Positions 41,251 to 50,412 of a stretch of DNA of 64,000 nucleotides are shown here, in pieces. Position 1 is the stretch's first letter. Every line of letters starts with the position of its first letter. Position numbers and translations under genes: made by a program. The stretch is from CAYPNF01 sp964411985 (GTDB lineage Bacteria; Verrucomicrobiota; Verrucomicrobiia; Limisphaerales; J093). The stretch covers positions 124,001 through 188,000 of the forward strand of contig CAYPNF010000002.1 in the NCBI GenBank assembly GCA_964411985.1. Direction: 5' to 3'. Under the pieces are notes generated by a model. That model was given only the letters and a program-made list of their open reading frames with translations. It searched no databases and had not been told where the DNA came from.

Positions 41251-42192
41251 TTATCCTGCAGCCGCCCTCTTGGCCCGCTGTCCCGCCACCGCATCCGCTC
41301 GAAGCCAGAACGTGCCTGACTCCCATTCTTTATCGGCATGTTGTTCGACTAGCTTAAGTCCTTCTTGCTCAAAAAAGCTGCGAACTGCTGTAAATTGATG
41401 CCTGAGAATACCAGCCAAGACTAGATAGCCTCCGGGAAGGAGACGGTTGACGATCGTGCTCCTTTCCTGGATGAGGATGTCGGCAAGTATGTTAGCGCAA
41501 ACGAGGAAATACTTCTTCTGCAATGGCTTGGGAATTCTAGTCAAGTCGGCGCGACGGAAGGCTACCCGTCTCTCAACGGCATTCATCAGCGCGTTTTCCT
41601 TCGCTACTTCGATCGCTTTGGGATCGAAATCAAAGCCGTCAATCTTGCCATAATCCAGCTTCGCTGCGGCGATCGCTAGAATCCCGGAGCCCGTACCCAT
41701 GTCGAGGAAGGAGGGGGCGACAGCTTTAGCCCGGAGGCGAACCAGTTGGGTGAGGCAATACCGGGTGGTTGGGTGTTGTCCGGTCCCGAAACTCAATCCC
41801 GGGTCCAGAACAATGGTATGCTGCCCCCGCTTAGGCTTCCTTCGGCTCCAGCTCGGCTTTACCAGCAACCGGCCAAGCACATCCAGCGGATGGAAGTGAC
41901 GTTTCCAGGATTCTGCCCAGTCTTGAGCGCGCAACTGCCGGACGGAAATGCGCGGCCGCGACGGGAGGATCTGCATCTCCACCAGCATGGCCAGTGTTGA
42001 AGAAAACCTCTGCAGGGAAGGCTTCTTGGGAGATTCTCTGGCCGGGCCATAGACACTCACCCGAGTCTCTTGCGTCTCGTGGTCCGTGTAGCTGGAGGCT
42101 GGACGATCCAACGAGGTTTCCATTGCGGCGATCACCGCCTCCTCGGCCGAAACCGGCACTCGCACGCTCAACTGAAACAAGGGTTGATCCAT
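41251..42192 (-). CDS. prmA: Ribosomal protein L11 methyltransferase
   Basis: A 313-residue methyltransferase. PrmA methylates lysines and the N-terminus of L11. Characteristic motifs: W-A-E-S-W-K-R-H-F-H-P-L, L-D-P-G-L-S-F-G-T-G-Q-H-P-T-T, the SAM site F-L-D-M-G-T-G-S-G-I-L-A-I-A, D-F-D-P-K-A-I-E-V-A-K-E-N, and N-I-L-A-D-I-L in place of the usual N-I-L-A-x-x-L. ATG 42192 overlaps the upstream stop by one base (TGATG). It ends with a basic Ala/Lys tail. Confidence 0.92.
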   Translation of the reverse strand: MDQPLFQLSVRVPVSAEEAVIAAMETSLDRPASSYTDHETQETRVSVYGPARESPKKPSLQRFSSTLAMLVEMQILPSRPRISVRQLRAQDWAESWKRHFHPLDVLGRLLVKPSWSRRKPKRGQHTIVLDPGLSFGTGQHPTTRYCLTQLVRLRAKAVAPSFLDMGTGSGILAIAAAKLDYGKIDGFDFDPKAIEVAKENALMNAVERRVAFRRADLTRIPKPLQKKYFLVCANILADILIQERSTIVNRLLPGGYLVLAGILRHQFTAVRSFFEQEGLKLVEQHADKEWESGTFWLRADAVAGQRAKRAAAG

Positions 42193-42812
42193 CAGAGTTT
42201 TGGGCGCCAAGGAGTGTAATTGAGCAACTGTATCTCGGCCCCTCCCGGCGATTTATCAACGACCGAGACGCTGGCGTAATCGATCTCGAACATCACGGTG
42301 CGGGCTAAAGGGAGTTCCAGCAGCTGCGCCAGGAGCATCCGGACCACACCTCCGTGGCAGACCAAGGCAACTCTCTGCCCGGCGTGCTCCTCCAGCACCT
42401 GCTTCAGGATTTGTTGCACGCGCCCAGCGAAACTCTCGAGACTTTCCGCCTCCGGCACGGCACCTCGCTCCAGCTGGGCAAGCCAGTCAAAGGCGCTTAC
42501 GCCATAGCGCTCTTTGACTTCTTCCCAACGCAGTCCGGTCCACACCCCAAAATCGACTTCGCGGAGCTGGTCTGCCACGATTGGAACATGCCCATTGTTT
42601 GCCAAAATGGCCGCCGCAGTCCGGTTCGCTCTTCGCATGGGGCTCACATAAACTGCATCGAGATGGACCTCACGCAGGTGGTGGGCCATGGCCTGGGCTT
42701 GTGCCAGCCCGGCGGGAGAGAGGTCCATGTCGATTCGTCCTCCGAAGATCCGGTGGTACTTCTCTTCGACTTCCCCGTGGCGGATCAGAAAGAGGCGGGT
42801 GGGGTTGGTCAT
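42192..42812 (-). CDS. Histidine phosphatase family protein (CobC/phosphoglycerate mutase-like)
   Basis: A 206-residue protein with the R-H-G motif (F-L-I-R-H-G-E-V) and the second catalytic His in L-V-C-H-G-G-V-V-R. It resembles alpha-ribazole phosphatase (CobC) and cofactor-dependent phosphoglycerate mutases. No cobalamin gene is nearby, so the substrate is open. One base separates it from rph and it overlaps prmA, so it is translated with both. Confidence 0.88.
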   Translation of the reverse strand: MTNPTRLFLIRHGEVEEKYHRIFGGRIDMDLSPAGLAQAQAMAHHLREVHLDAVYVSPMRRANRTAAAILANNGHVPIVADQLREVDFGVWTGLRWEEVKERYGVSAFDWLAQLERGAVPEAESLESFAGRVQQILKQVLEEHAGQRVALVCHGGVVRMLLAQLLELPLARTVMFEIDYASVSVVDKSPGGAEIQLLNYTPWRPKL

Positions 42813-42813
42813 G

Positions 42814-43587
42814 TTATTCTGGGTTTGGCCCGCTACCTGCCACAGCAGCTCGTTGTGCTGCGAAGAGGTGATCGGCGCCTCGGCGGCCCAAGTCCAGCAT
42901 GGCGAGGAGTTGCTCCTGGCTGAACGAAGTCTTCTCTCCCGTACCCTGTAACTCGATCAACTCGCCTTGAGAGGTCCAGACGAGGTTGAGGTCCACATCG
43001 GCCGAGGAATCCTCAACATAGTTCAGATCCAGTAGAGGCTCGCCACCCACGATTCCCAAGCTTACTGCAGCGATTTGGGCTGCGATCGGTTTGGAGGGCA
43101 GTTCCCCCGACGCGACGAGTTTCTCGAGGGCTAGGGCGAGCGCGACAAAACTGCCGGTGATGGCCGCTGTGCGTGTTCCACCATCCGCCTGCAGGACATC
43201 GCAGTCCACCCAAATGGTGCGGCTGCCCAGGGCTTTGAGATCCAGGGCCGCACGCATGGACCTTCCAATCAGTCGCTGGATCTCCTGCGAGCGACCATCG
43301 ATCTTGCCTTTCGAGATGTCGCGTGGTTTGCGACCCAGGGTGGAGTAGGGGAGCATGGAGTACTCGGCAGTAATCCAACCACCCTCGACCCCTTGTTCCT
43401 TCATCCATCGGGGTACATTGGGCTCGATCGTCACGGCGCAGATCACCCGGGTGTTTCCCCAGTGGATCAGTGTTGAACCAGCTGCGTAAGGCGCGATCTG
43501 GTTGTCGAATCGGATGGGCCGAAGTTCATCGGGACGTCGTCCGTCACTCCGAAGTCGGCTTTCGCATGCAGTAGGTAGTTGGCCCAT
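42814..43587 (-). CDS. rph: Ribonuclease PH
   Basis: A 257-residue phosphorolytic exoribonuclease that trims the 3' ends of tRNA precursors. R-S-D-G-R-R-P-D-E-L-R-P, G-N-T-R-V-I-C-A-V, G-W-I-T-A-E-Y-S-M-L-P-Y-S-T, and R-Q-x-R-like phosphate-site segment G-R-S-Q-E-I-Q-R-L-I-G-R-S, D-C-D-V-L-Q-A-D-G-G-T-R-T-A and D-L-N-Y-V-E-D-S-S-A-D-V-D-L-N are all typical. First gene of a tight three-gene operon. Confidence 0.96.
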   Translation of the reverse strand: MGQLPTACESRLRSDGRRPDELRPIRFDNQIAPYAAGSTLIHWGNTRVICAVTIEPNVPRWMKEQGVEGGWITAEYSMLPYSTLGRKPRDISKGKIDGRSQEIQRLIGRSMRAALDLKALGSRTIWVDCDVLQADGGTRTAAITGSFVALALALEKLVASGELPSKPIAAQIAAVSLGIVGGEPLLDLNYVEDSSADVDLNLVWTSQGELIELQGTGEKTSFSQEQLLAMLDLGRRGADHLFAAQRAAVAGSGPNPE

Positions 43588-43648
43588 GGGCGGAGATTCT
43601 AGGGGGTAGCTTTGTCCCGGGCAATCTGGAAAACCTTCCCAAGGTTGG

Positions 43649-45760
43649 ATGGTTGCGCTCTACTCCTTCCACCAACAAGACTATCGATTGAGTGGCAAAG
43701 CAACATATCTGACCAGATCATCCTTCTTGTGGCAGGGGATTCTTATCCTGGGTCCCGCCTTGGTTTTGGGACTCATCGGTTTTCTGTATCTGAGGCAGGA
43801 GGACTCGCTGATCACGCTTCGCGTTACCGAGGAAGCAAAAAGTGTGGCGGTCAACCTGGCCCGAGTTGCTCTGCCTGCCGCCCTCCGTCCAGACCTGCCC
43901 GCCGACCCCTTGGAAGCTGTGTCGGCGCTTACGGTTGCAGGGCAGTCTGACCCTGTTTTCACTCTGGCCCAAAAGCATTTGCCCGGAACCGCCGCCTACG
44001 TCAGCGACTCCGGACAACTGCTGTTTCCCCCGCCTGTGGATACCATCCCGAGGCCCTGTCCCTTGGATGATTCGTTGCTGGACGTGAGTCAGAGGGAACT
44101 TTGGCGGCGGCTGCGCAATTCGAACGCGTCGGGCCTGCAGTCCTGGGAAGAGGTCGAGGGCCTGCAGGGTTTTCTGAGCAAGAGACCTCCGCGAGATTTC
44201 GCGGGGCATGCGGTTTTTCGGCTGGGTGCAAAGTTGGCCGAGCTGGGGCAGTACGATGCCTCAAGCACCCAGTTTCGCCGGATTCTGAATGAGTTCGGAG
44301 AGGTGCCTTCCGAGGTGGGATGCCCACTCAGGCTCTTTGCTGCATTGCGCTTGACGTCGGTGGTGCGCGACACTCCCTCCTCCTTACCGCAACGAGTTGG
44401 TTGGGCCGAGTTCATCGCAAGGCACGCTCTTTATAGTCCTTCGTTCTTATCCGCCTCGCTTTTGGAGAAGATCTTGGGCTCGGAGACGGACAATCCGCTG
44501 GGGATCGCACGGACCGCCATCCGCATTTGGGAAACGCACCAAACCTCGAGGCGCGTGTACGAGGCTTACATCCGGGAACGGCCAGTGGGTGATTCGTTTC
44601 GTAAACTTACCAAGGCGAACCCGGAGTGGTTTCGGGGTCCCGACGACTGCCGGTGGCTGGCCGTTTCTCAAAAGCTCTACGGAGCTCGATGGATCTTTTT
44701 TCTGCCCGAGTCACGTGTCCAAAAACTGCTCGCGGAAGTGGTTAGGAACGAAGGCGTCCCCAGATACTTTTCGGTGACAGTACTGCTGGGAGGCGAGAGA
44801 TTCATTGTCGTTTCCGGAGGCGGTGAGGTCGTAGCGGAGGAAAGCAGCCAGAGGCGTTTCAACAGCAACCTCTCGAGCCTGGAAGTCGAGCTTCGGTTAG
44901 CCGAACCAGCGCGGGTGTACGGGCGGAATCGAATGCAGGCGAGGCTGCTGGGGCTCCTCGTTGCTGGGCTCACCGCAGCGGTCGTGGTGGGATTCTTGCT
45001 GGCTCGCCGTGCCTATCGTGCCCAGAGGGAGCTGACCGAGGCTCAAGGAAACTTCGTCTCGAGCGTGTCCCACGAACTTCGCGCTCCCCTCGCGGCGGTG
45101 CGCCTCATGGCTGAAGAATTGGAGGACTTGCAATCCACCGGCTCAAACCCTCCCAGCCCCTATCCAGGTTTGATTGTGCGTGAGTGCCGCCGGCTCTGTG
45201 CACTTGTCGAAAATGTGCTGGAGTTCTCGCGCATGGAAAGAGGAGCGAAGCAGTTTGAGTTCAGCCTTCAGGATGCTCACAAGCTGGTCGAAGAGACGGT
45301 GGAGGTTCTGCGAGCCTATGCTGGATCGAAAGGAGTCGAGATCGCCACACGCACGAATGGCACGCCCCTCGAGATCCAAGCAGATGGACATGCCCTGCGG
45401 CAGGCGTTGGTGAACTTGCTCGACAACGCCATCAAGCACTCTCCGCCCGGATCCACTGTGAGTGTGGAGGTAAAGTACCCGGTTTCCGCCGCCGAGGCCG
45501 GGGCCAAAGTTGAAATCTCGGTGGTTGACACGGGGCGTGGGATCCCTGGCGAGGAAGCCGAGCGCATCTTTGAGCGTTTCTACCGCTCCGGCTCGGAGCT
45601 GAGACGGGAGACCGCGGGGATCGGCCTTGGCTTGGCGATTGTCAAGCAGGTCTGTGAAGGCCACGGCGGAGAAGTTTTGCTGCAGAGTGTTCCGGGGAAG
45701 GGGAGCCGCTTCACGCTCTCCATTCCAGTTCGGCAAGTCACAGCGAATCAAACCAGTTGA
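43649..45760 (+). CDS. Sensor histidine kinase with TPR-like extracytoplasmic domain
   Basis: A 703-residue membrane histidine kinase. TM1 is at ~28-48. A large extracytoplasmic sensor (49-430) contains a TPR-like segment at ~185-217 (A-V-F-R-L-G-A-K-L-A-E-L-G-Q-Y-D-A-S-S, R-R-I-L-N-E-F-G). TM2 is at ~432-450. The HisKA box S-V-S-H-E-L-R-A-P-L lies near 475 and the HATPase motifs N-L-L-D-N-A-I-K-H-S, D-T-G-R-G-I-P and G-I-G-L-G-L-A-I-V near 585-665. AAGG lies 5 bases before ATG 43649. It pairs with the response regulator that starts one base after its stop codon. Confidence 0.92.
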   Translation: MVALYSFHQQDYRLSGKATYLTRSSFLWQGILILGPALVLGLIGFLYLRQEDSLITLRVTEEAKSVAVNLARVALPAALRPDLPADPLEAVSALTVAGQSDPVFTLAQKHLPGTAAYVSDSGQLLFPPPVDTIPRPCPLDDSLLDVSQRELWRRLRNSNASGLQSWEEVEGLQGFLSKRPPRDFAGHAVFRLGAKLAELGQYDASSTQFRRILNEFGEVPSEVGCPLRLFAALRLTSVVRDTPSSLPQRVGWAEFIARHALYSPSFLSASLLEKILGSETDNPLGIARTAIRIWETHQTSRRVYEAYIRERPVGDSFRKLTKANPEWFRGPDDCRWLAVSQKLYGARWIFFLPESRVQKLLAEVVRNEGVPRYFSVTVLLGGERFIVVSGGGEVVAEESSQRRFNSNLSSLEVELRLAEPARVYGRNRMQARLLGLLVAGLTAAVVVGFLLARRAYRAQRELTEAQGNFVSSVSHELRAPLAAVRLMAEELEDLQSTGSNPPSPYPGLIVRECRRLCALVENVLEFSRMERGAKQFEFSLQDAHKLVEETVEVLRAYAGSKGVEIATRTNGTPLEIQADGHALRQALVNLLDNAIKHSPPGSTVSVEVKYPVSAAEAGAKVEISVVDTGRGIPGEEAERIFERFYRSGSELRRETAGIGLGLAIVKQVCEGHGGEVLLQSVPGKGSRFTLSIPVRQVTANQTS

Positions 45761-45761
45761 T

Positions 45762-46460
45762 ATGCTTCCCCGAGTCCTGATTATTGAAGATGAGCAGTCC
45801 ATGCGGATGGTGCTGGAGTCATGTCTCCAACGCCAAGGCTATCGCGTTCTATCAGCGGCAGATGGCGAGACCGGTTTGAAAAAGGCCCTCGAAGAAGAGC
45901 CTGCCCTCATCCTCCTGGATATCATGATGCCGAAGTTGGATGGCTTCGCGCTCTGCGCTGAACTGCGTCGGCTGGCGAGGAGAGTTCCGATCCTAATGCT
46001 TACCGCCCGTGGACGGGTGGAGGATCGGGTTCGAGGCCTGGATTGCGGAGCGGACGACTTTCTGTGCAAACCTTTCAGCCGGGATGAACTGCTGGCCAGA
46101 GTGCGTGCTTTGCTGCGGAGGGTCGAGCGGCACACTCCGGAACTCAGGTCGGTGGTGCTGGGTAACGTCGTCTTGGATTTTGCCACTCAAGCCGCCTCAA
46201 AGAATGGTGTTCCGATCCATTTGACAGCCAAGGAGTTTTCGATGCTGAAGCTCCTTCTGGAGACCCCTGGGGAACCCGTCTCTCGCGAACGCTTTCTGGA
46301 TCTTGTTTGGGGGTATGCGTCCTTTCCCACCACCCGAACGGTGGACAAACACGTGGCTAGTCTGCGGGCGAAGCTTGAGGACGACCCGGATCATCCGGAA
46401 TGGATTCAGACGGTTCATGCCGTTGGCTACCGAATACGCCCGCTGGGGAAGAACCAATAG
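45762..46460 (+). CDS. OmpR/PhoB-family response regulator
   Basis: A 232-residue regulator: receiver domain with phospho-acceptor D53 in L-L-D-I-M-M-P-K and the conserved Lys in L-C-K-P-F, then an OmpR-type winged helix (L-T-A-K-E-F-S-M-L-K-L-L-L, D-K-H-V-A-S-L-R-A-K-L, V-H-A-V-G-Y-R-I). It starts one base after the kinase stop. The longer frame from 45627 overlaps the kinase and is not used. Target genes are probably near, such as the two genes that follow. Confidence 0.93.
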   Translation: MLPRVLIIEDEQSMRMVLESCLQRQGYRVLSAADGETGLKKALEEEPALILLDIMMPKLDGFALCAELRRLARRVPILMLTARGRVEDRVRGLDCGADDFLCKPFSRDELLARVRALLRRVERHTPELRSVVLGNVVLDFATQAASKNGVPIHLTAKEFSMLKLLLETPGEPVSRERFLDLVWGYASFPTTRTVDKHVASLRAKLEDDPDHPEWIQTVHAVGYRIRPLGKNQ

Positions 46461-46684
46461 GGGACGGTCTGATGTTACAAAAACTTCACAACTCTCCTCA
46501 GCCCATTTGGCACTATCTGTCCCGATCGCCACTGAACTTCGTGCGGTGGATCGGTTTGGCGTCCGGCTTGTGGTTGGGGCCAACTCTTCAGTGGACTACG
46601 GGTTTTTCGCCGGGGAGTGGCAGTGGCCACAGTCTGCGGGCGTATGGTATGGGGAACAGGAAATGGGGGGATAAGTGTAGCGGG

Positions 46685-46723
46685 AAGGGCGGCCCGGAGC
46701 GAAACTCTGGGCCGCCTTATTCT
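46685..46723 (+). terminator. Terminator-like hairpin after the two-component genes
   Basis: GGCGGCCCGGAG pairs with CTCTGGGCCGCC (one G-T wobble) around CGAAA, extended by AA/TT past a bulge, then ATTCTTG. It separates the regulator genes from the next plus-strand gene. The 220 bases before it hold no convincing gene. Confidence 0.65.
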
Positions 46724-46769
46724 TGCTGGGAGGCTCTGGCGGTATACGACTTTTGACCGGAGGTGATTG

Positions 46770-47963
46770 ATGGTTCGGCTTGGATTCCGAGATCTACTTT
46801 TGACCGGGGCGCAAATGGCGCTGCTTGTGGTGGTGCAGGCTGAAGGCCTGTCTCGCCCAGAGAGCTCTGGCCCGGCCGCTGAGGGGCGGCAACCTGCGTC
46901 TGAGGCGGTTGTTATTGACGCGAAAAAGGGCCCTCCGGCACACCGCGTTCCGTTGCGTATGTTGAACGTCGATTTTGCCAACCGATACGTCCCCCGCGTC
47001 GGACCGGCCGCGGTGGGCCTGAAGACCAATGATGTCTGGAATGCCTACGTCTTTGGCTGGCGGGCCTTTGGGTCTCTCCGCAACCTTCTCTGGTCCGATG
47101 GCACGGTTTCGGGGATCCACTTGGCGGTCGAGAATGCACCAGGAGAGTGGGGGAATACTCACCCTGACCCCATGTTCTCCACTTACATCTATCCCCACGA
47201 CGGAGGTAACATCTCGGTTACCGTCTCGGGCATGCCTCCCGGGGTATACGAACTTTATCTCTACGGACACGGAGCCGTGGACAAAGAGGCCAAGAATCCG
47301 CACTGTCAGAATAGTGTCTACTCTATCAGTGGTGTGAAGGGTGGAAAGGACTTCGGGGAGAAGGCCACAACCACTGGGCCTGAATGGGCGTCCCCTGCCT
47401 GGAAGGAAGGTGATCAGTATGTTGTCTTCCGCGACGTCGTCTTGCATCATGAGCCCTTGAGAATCCTGGTGAAGCCAGGCGTTGGTGGGTACGCCATTCT
47501 GGCCGGACTTCAGTTGGCGCAGATCGAGCTTTCGCCAGAGGTCGTGGTGATGGGGCAGGGCGCCCCATCCCGGTCTGGCCCCGCGCCCATCGAGGAAATC
47601 AGCACCGCAGATCTTTCTTCCGGTGTGATCCATGAGGAGTTGAACTTGGATCTGGAGTCCGCTCTGCGAGCCTACGAAGGCGTGGTAGCAAGGTTCGATC
47701 GGCAACGGCCGGCAGCCGCAGGAGCGATTTTCCGGCTTGCTGAGTGCTACCGGAAACTTGGGCGGCAGGAAGAGGCGAGAACCCAATATGAGCGCATTCT
47801 GCGCGAGTTCCCCGATCAGACGCAGTTTACGATGCCAAGTGCAAAGGCTCTGGACATCGATCCTGAGGATGTGAAAGAACGCGGACAACTCCGAGAGTCG
47901 AAGCTGGTTTCCCCAACGGGAGCCTCGTCGCCTGGCTCTCAGCTCCCACCGACCGCTCGTTAA
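46770..47963 (+). CDS. Secreted protein with C-terminal TPR motif, unknown
   Basis: A 397-residue exported protein with an excellent ribosome-binding site (GGAGGTGA, 4 bases before ATG). A signal-like segment (L-L-L-T-G-A-Q-M-A-L-L-V-V-V-Q-A) precedes a beta-sandwich domain (M-L-N-V-D-F-A-N, V-W-N-A-Y-V-F-G-W-R-A-F, Y-E-L-Y-L-Y-G-H-G, D-V-V-L-H-H-E-P-L-R-I-L-V-K-P-G) seen in verrucomicrobial secreted proteins. A TPR motif ends the fold (A-I-F-R-L-A-E-C-Y-R-K-L-G-R-Q-E-E-A-R-T, Y-E-R-I-L-R-E-F-P). This TPR resembles the one in the nearby kinase sensor. Confidence 0.75.
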   Translation: MVRLGFRDLLLTGAQMALLVVVQAEGLSRPESSGPAAEGRQPASEAVVIDAKKGPPAHRVPLRMLNVDFANRYVPRVGPAAVGLKTNDVWNAYVFGWRAFGSLRNLLWSDGTVSGIHLAVENAPGEWGNTHPDPMFSTYIYPHDGGNISVTVSGMPPGVYELYLYGHGAVDKEAKNPHCQNSVYSISGVKGGKDFGEKATTTGPEWASPAWKEGDQYVVFRDVVLHHEPLRILVKPGVGGYAILAGLQLAQIELSPEVVVMGQGAPSRSGPAPIEEISTADLSSGVIHEELNLDLESALRAYEGVVARFDRQRPAAAGAIFRLAECYRKLGRQEEARTQYERILREFPDQTQFTMPSAKALDIDPEDVKERGQLRESKLVSPTGASSPGSQLPPTAR

Positions 47964-48006
47964 CCAAGTCGCGGCGTTCAGCACCCGCCTCGCGCGTCTG
48001 CTTGGG

Positions 48007-50358
48007 TCACAACCCGGCTATGATTTGTCTGTACCGGAAGGTGAGGCTCGTCTTCCCCGGCGGTGCAAGGCTTTTGGCCAGGTAGGTGTGTGTGAGTGAC
48101 TTGAGGATCCTACCGTATTCTCCGAAGCGTGCCAGGTCCGGCTCTGTCTTTTGGGTCTCGAGACCGCTGGAAAGGATGCGCGTTTCGAATCCATTCGGCA
48201 AGGCAATCACCCACTCCAGACTCCCGGTCGTCTGGTACACTTCTGGTAGCGTCAACTCGGCCAGCCCGACGAAGCCAAGGCGCACGGGAGGGTATGCGAC
48301 TCGCAGGGAGAGGCGATGTACCGCCTTTTCGCGTTCGTATGCTGGCAACTGGATTCGACACACCTGATCCTCCACTGCAGGGGCGCTGATCTCGGAACCG
48401 TCGATCAAGACCGAAATCAACCGAGCCTTTTCCGGCAAGCGCATTCGAAACTCGCCGCTGCGGGAGGCTGGCAGCTCGACCTCAGCGAAATGGGTGCAGC
48501 TGCCATCAGAGTTGATGACCGTCAGATGCTGAAGCCGGCTGATTCCGATCCCATAAAACTCCTGGGCCTCCCCACTTCGGTTTCGAGTCGCGGAGAGGAT
48601 TCCATCCCCCTCGTCACTCCACTGAATCCCCAGGGAGTCCTCACCCGTGACTCCCACTCGGTACGTTGTCAGGTTGTTCGTGCTCGCTGATTCCCAGAGT
48701 GCGCCATTCTGATACTCCAGATCGTCGCGTGGCGATCCAAGGCGGATTTCTCCCGAGGGACCCTGCAGCAAGGGGATAAGCGCCCGCTTCTTGCCTTCGC
48801 GCGTTTCAATGGGCACGCGGTAGGATAGCCTCAGAACGCCGTGCCCATTCTTTCGGGGCCAAAGGGCCAGTCGGTTGGTGATCATCAACGGTTGCGCGAC
48901 TTCCGCATCGCCTGCCGACGGAGTTCCGCTTTCGAGATGGATGGGTACGGTGAACAGGAAAGCGGGGCCGTCACCCACCCGCAAGACCTGGTAGGGAACT
49001 TCCACCCGCACTTCGAAGTGCTTCGGTTCGTGCCGCACCTGATAGCGCGCGCAGTCGAACGCGATGAGCGAATTCGTCGGGTTGCCTCCGCCCTGGTGAA
49101 CCAAACTCGCAGGCAGCAGGATGTGGGCTTCCGCTCCTTGTGCCTGCACCACGGGCATAGCCAATAGCAAAAGACCCATCACTGACATCGCATTCCGTTT
49201 GAAGGATCGGTTTTGGAGATGGATGAGCACGGCAAATGTCACCATGCCCAGGCTGAGCAGAACCATGCCCCTATTCCACCCAGCGAAGGCCGCCAGGGTG
49301 GGGAAAACCTGGTACAACAACAGAAACACGATCCCGCCTAGCAGACCCACGGCTCCACCCAGCAACCAACGAGTGTAGTTTACCAGCAGTGTTCCTGGAA
49401 CTGCGACCGCGATTACGAGCGCCCAGACGAAGCGGAAGTTGGCGCTTAAGTAGAGAATCAACGGGAAGTAGAAGGCATACCCCGCCGCGATCGAAAGCAT
49501 CTGCACTCCGCTGAGCGGTTGCCTCGCCAGGATGACGGCGGATGACGCCAACAGGAAGAGGAGGCAGACCATCGGCCCCATCTCCAGCAATTGCGACAGG
49601 GACGCATGCAAATTGCGGCTCTCCTCGATCTCGGCTGAGAAGGAGTCAGGTCCGAGGAAGTTCTTCCTTTCCCAAACGACTTTCTCGTCCCCCGGACGGG
49701 TGGTGCCCGCATTGCTGTCAAAGCGCATGGAAGCAAGGTCCTTTCGTAGGAACGTGACTCGCAGCGATTGGATTGGTTCGCCTCCTTGAGTCGCCGCTCG
49801 ATAGGTGAACCCTTTGAGGGCAGCAGCGCGGTAGGAGACCTCGATGGTGGTGGAACTGTGTGGCTCCAGCATTCCGCTCCACACCCACGCTTCTTTGGCA
49901 TTCTCTTGGATCCCTTGCGAAGAGGCTTTTAGTTGAAGGTCGCCTGCCAACAAGCCCTGCGGCCCCCCGTTCTCGGTACGTGGGTGGGGGCATTTAAAGA
50001 GGGCGAAAAGAGGTTCCGCCGTCGCATTGGTGAGGATGTACTCCGCTCGCAAGCTTCCTGTCATGTCGAGAATCGTGCGCAGGCCGCGATAGTCCCGCCG
50101 CCCCGTCATTTCGATTTCAATGTTCGAAATCTCAGGCGGAACGGCTCGAATGGTGGAAATGTCATCCGAGACTTTGCGAACCACAACTTGGGGGGAATCC
50201 TGGACAAGTTCGGCGCGGGTAATTCGCATGGGGCGTCCCACAAACTCCGGCCGTTCCTGCATGAGCATCCTGAGCCCGAAACAGCCCAAGGAGATCGCTG
50301 CCCAACACAGGAGACCCACAGCAATAGGTAGAACGAGAGGGTTCTTGGAAGTCTTCAT
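48007..50358 (-). CDS. Large multi-pass membrane protein, CreD-like architecture
   Basis: A 783-residue inner-membrane protein: one N-terminal helix (~9-30), a ~230-residue beta-rich extracytoplasmic domain (S-L-R-A-E-Y-I-L-T-N, S-T-T-I-E-V-S-Y), about six helices between ~265 and ~420 (L-L-G-G-A-V-G-L-L-G-G-I-V-F-L-L-L-Y), and another beta-rich domain of ~360 residues. The first half is laid out like CreD, the membrane effector of the CreBC two-component system; the second half has no CreD counterpart. Its position next to a two-component system supports a regulated envelope role. Similarity is at the level of layout, so the name is tentative. Confidence 0.6.
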   Translation of the reverse strand: MKTSKNPLVLPIAVGLLCWAAISLGCFGLRMLMQERPEFVGRPMRITRAELVQDSPQVVVRKVSDDISTIRAVPPEISNIEIEMTGRRDYRGLRTILDMTGSLRAEYILTNATAEPLFALFKCPHPRTENGGPQGLLAGDLQLKASSQGIQENAKEAWVWSGMLEPHSSTTIEVSYRAAALKGFTYRAATQGGEPIQSLRVTFLRKDLASMRFDSNAGTTRPGDEKVVWERKNFLGPDSFSAEIEESRNLHASLSQLLEMGPMVCLLFLLASSAVILARQPLSGVQMLSIAAGYAFYFPLILYLSANFRFVWALVIAVAVPGTLLVNYTRWLLGGAVGLLGGIVFLLLYQVFPTLAAFAGWNRGMVLLSLGMVTFAVLIHLQNRSFKRNAMSVMGLLLLAMPVVQAQGAEAHILLPASLVHQGGGNPTNSLIAFDCARYQVRHEPKHFEVRVEVPYQVLRVGDGPAFLFTVPIHLESGTPSAGDAEVAQPLMITNRLALWPRKNGHGVLRLSYRVPIETREGKKRALIPLLQGPSGEIRLGSPRDDLEYQNGALWESASTNNLTTYRVGVTGEDSLGIQWSDEGDGILSATRNRSGEAQEFYGIGISRLQHLTVINSDGSCTHFAEVELPASRSGEFRMRLPEKARLISVLIDGSEISAPAVEDQVCRIQLPAYEREKAVHRLSLRVAYPPVRLGFVGLAELTLPEVYQTTGSLEWVIALPNGFETRILSSGLETQKTEPDLARFGEYGRILKSLTHTYLAKSLAPPGKTSLTFRYRQIIAGL

Positions 50359-50392
50359 AAACGTAGTGATGTGGTTTAACTTGGTACAGTGT

Positions 50393-50412
50393 ATAACATA
50401 GTACTATGTTAT
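50393..50412. promoter_or_regulatory. Perfect 20-bp palindrome between divergent genes
   Basis: ATAACATAGTACTATGTTAT is its own reverse complement. It lies 34 bases before the membrane-protein gene and 96 before the GH31 gene. On the minus strand it falls between TTGCAT and TACACT (17-base spacing); on the plus strand it overlaps TATAAC. A dimeric repressor or activator site controlling one or both genes is likely. Confidence 0.65.

Noticed and set aside
46472..46756. 94-codon plus frame between the response regulator and the secreted TPR gene
   Set aside because: It runs through the terminator hairpin at 46685-46723 and shows no protein-like pattern after the first ~50 codons.
50385..50393. 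TACAGTGTA as a BlaI/MecI-type operator
   Set aside because: The family site has TACA, two bases, TGTA; here the spacing is one base short, and the neighbouring 20-bp palindrome is the stronger signal.
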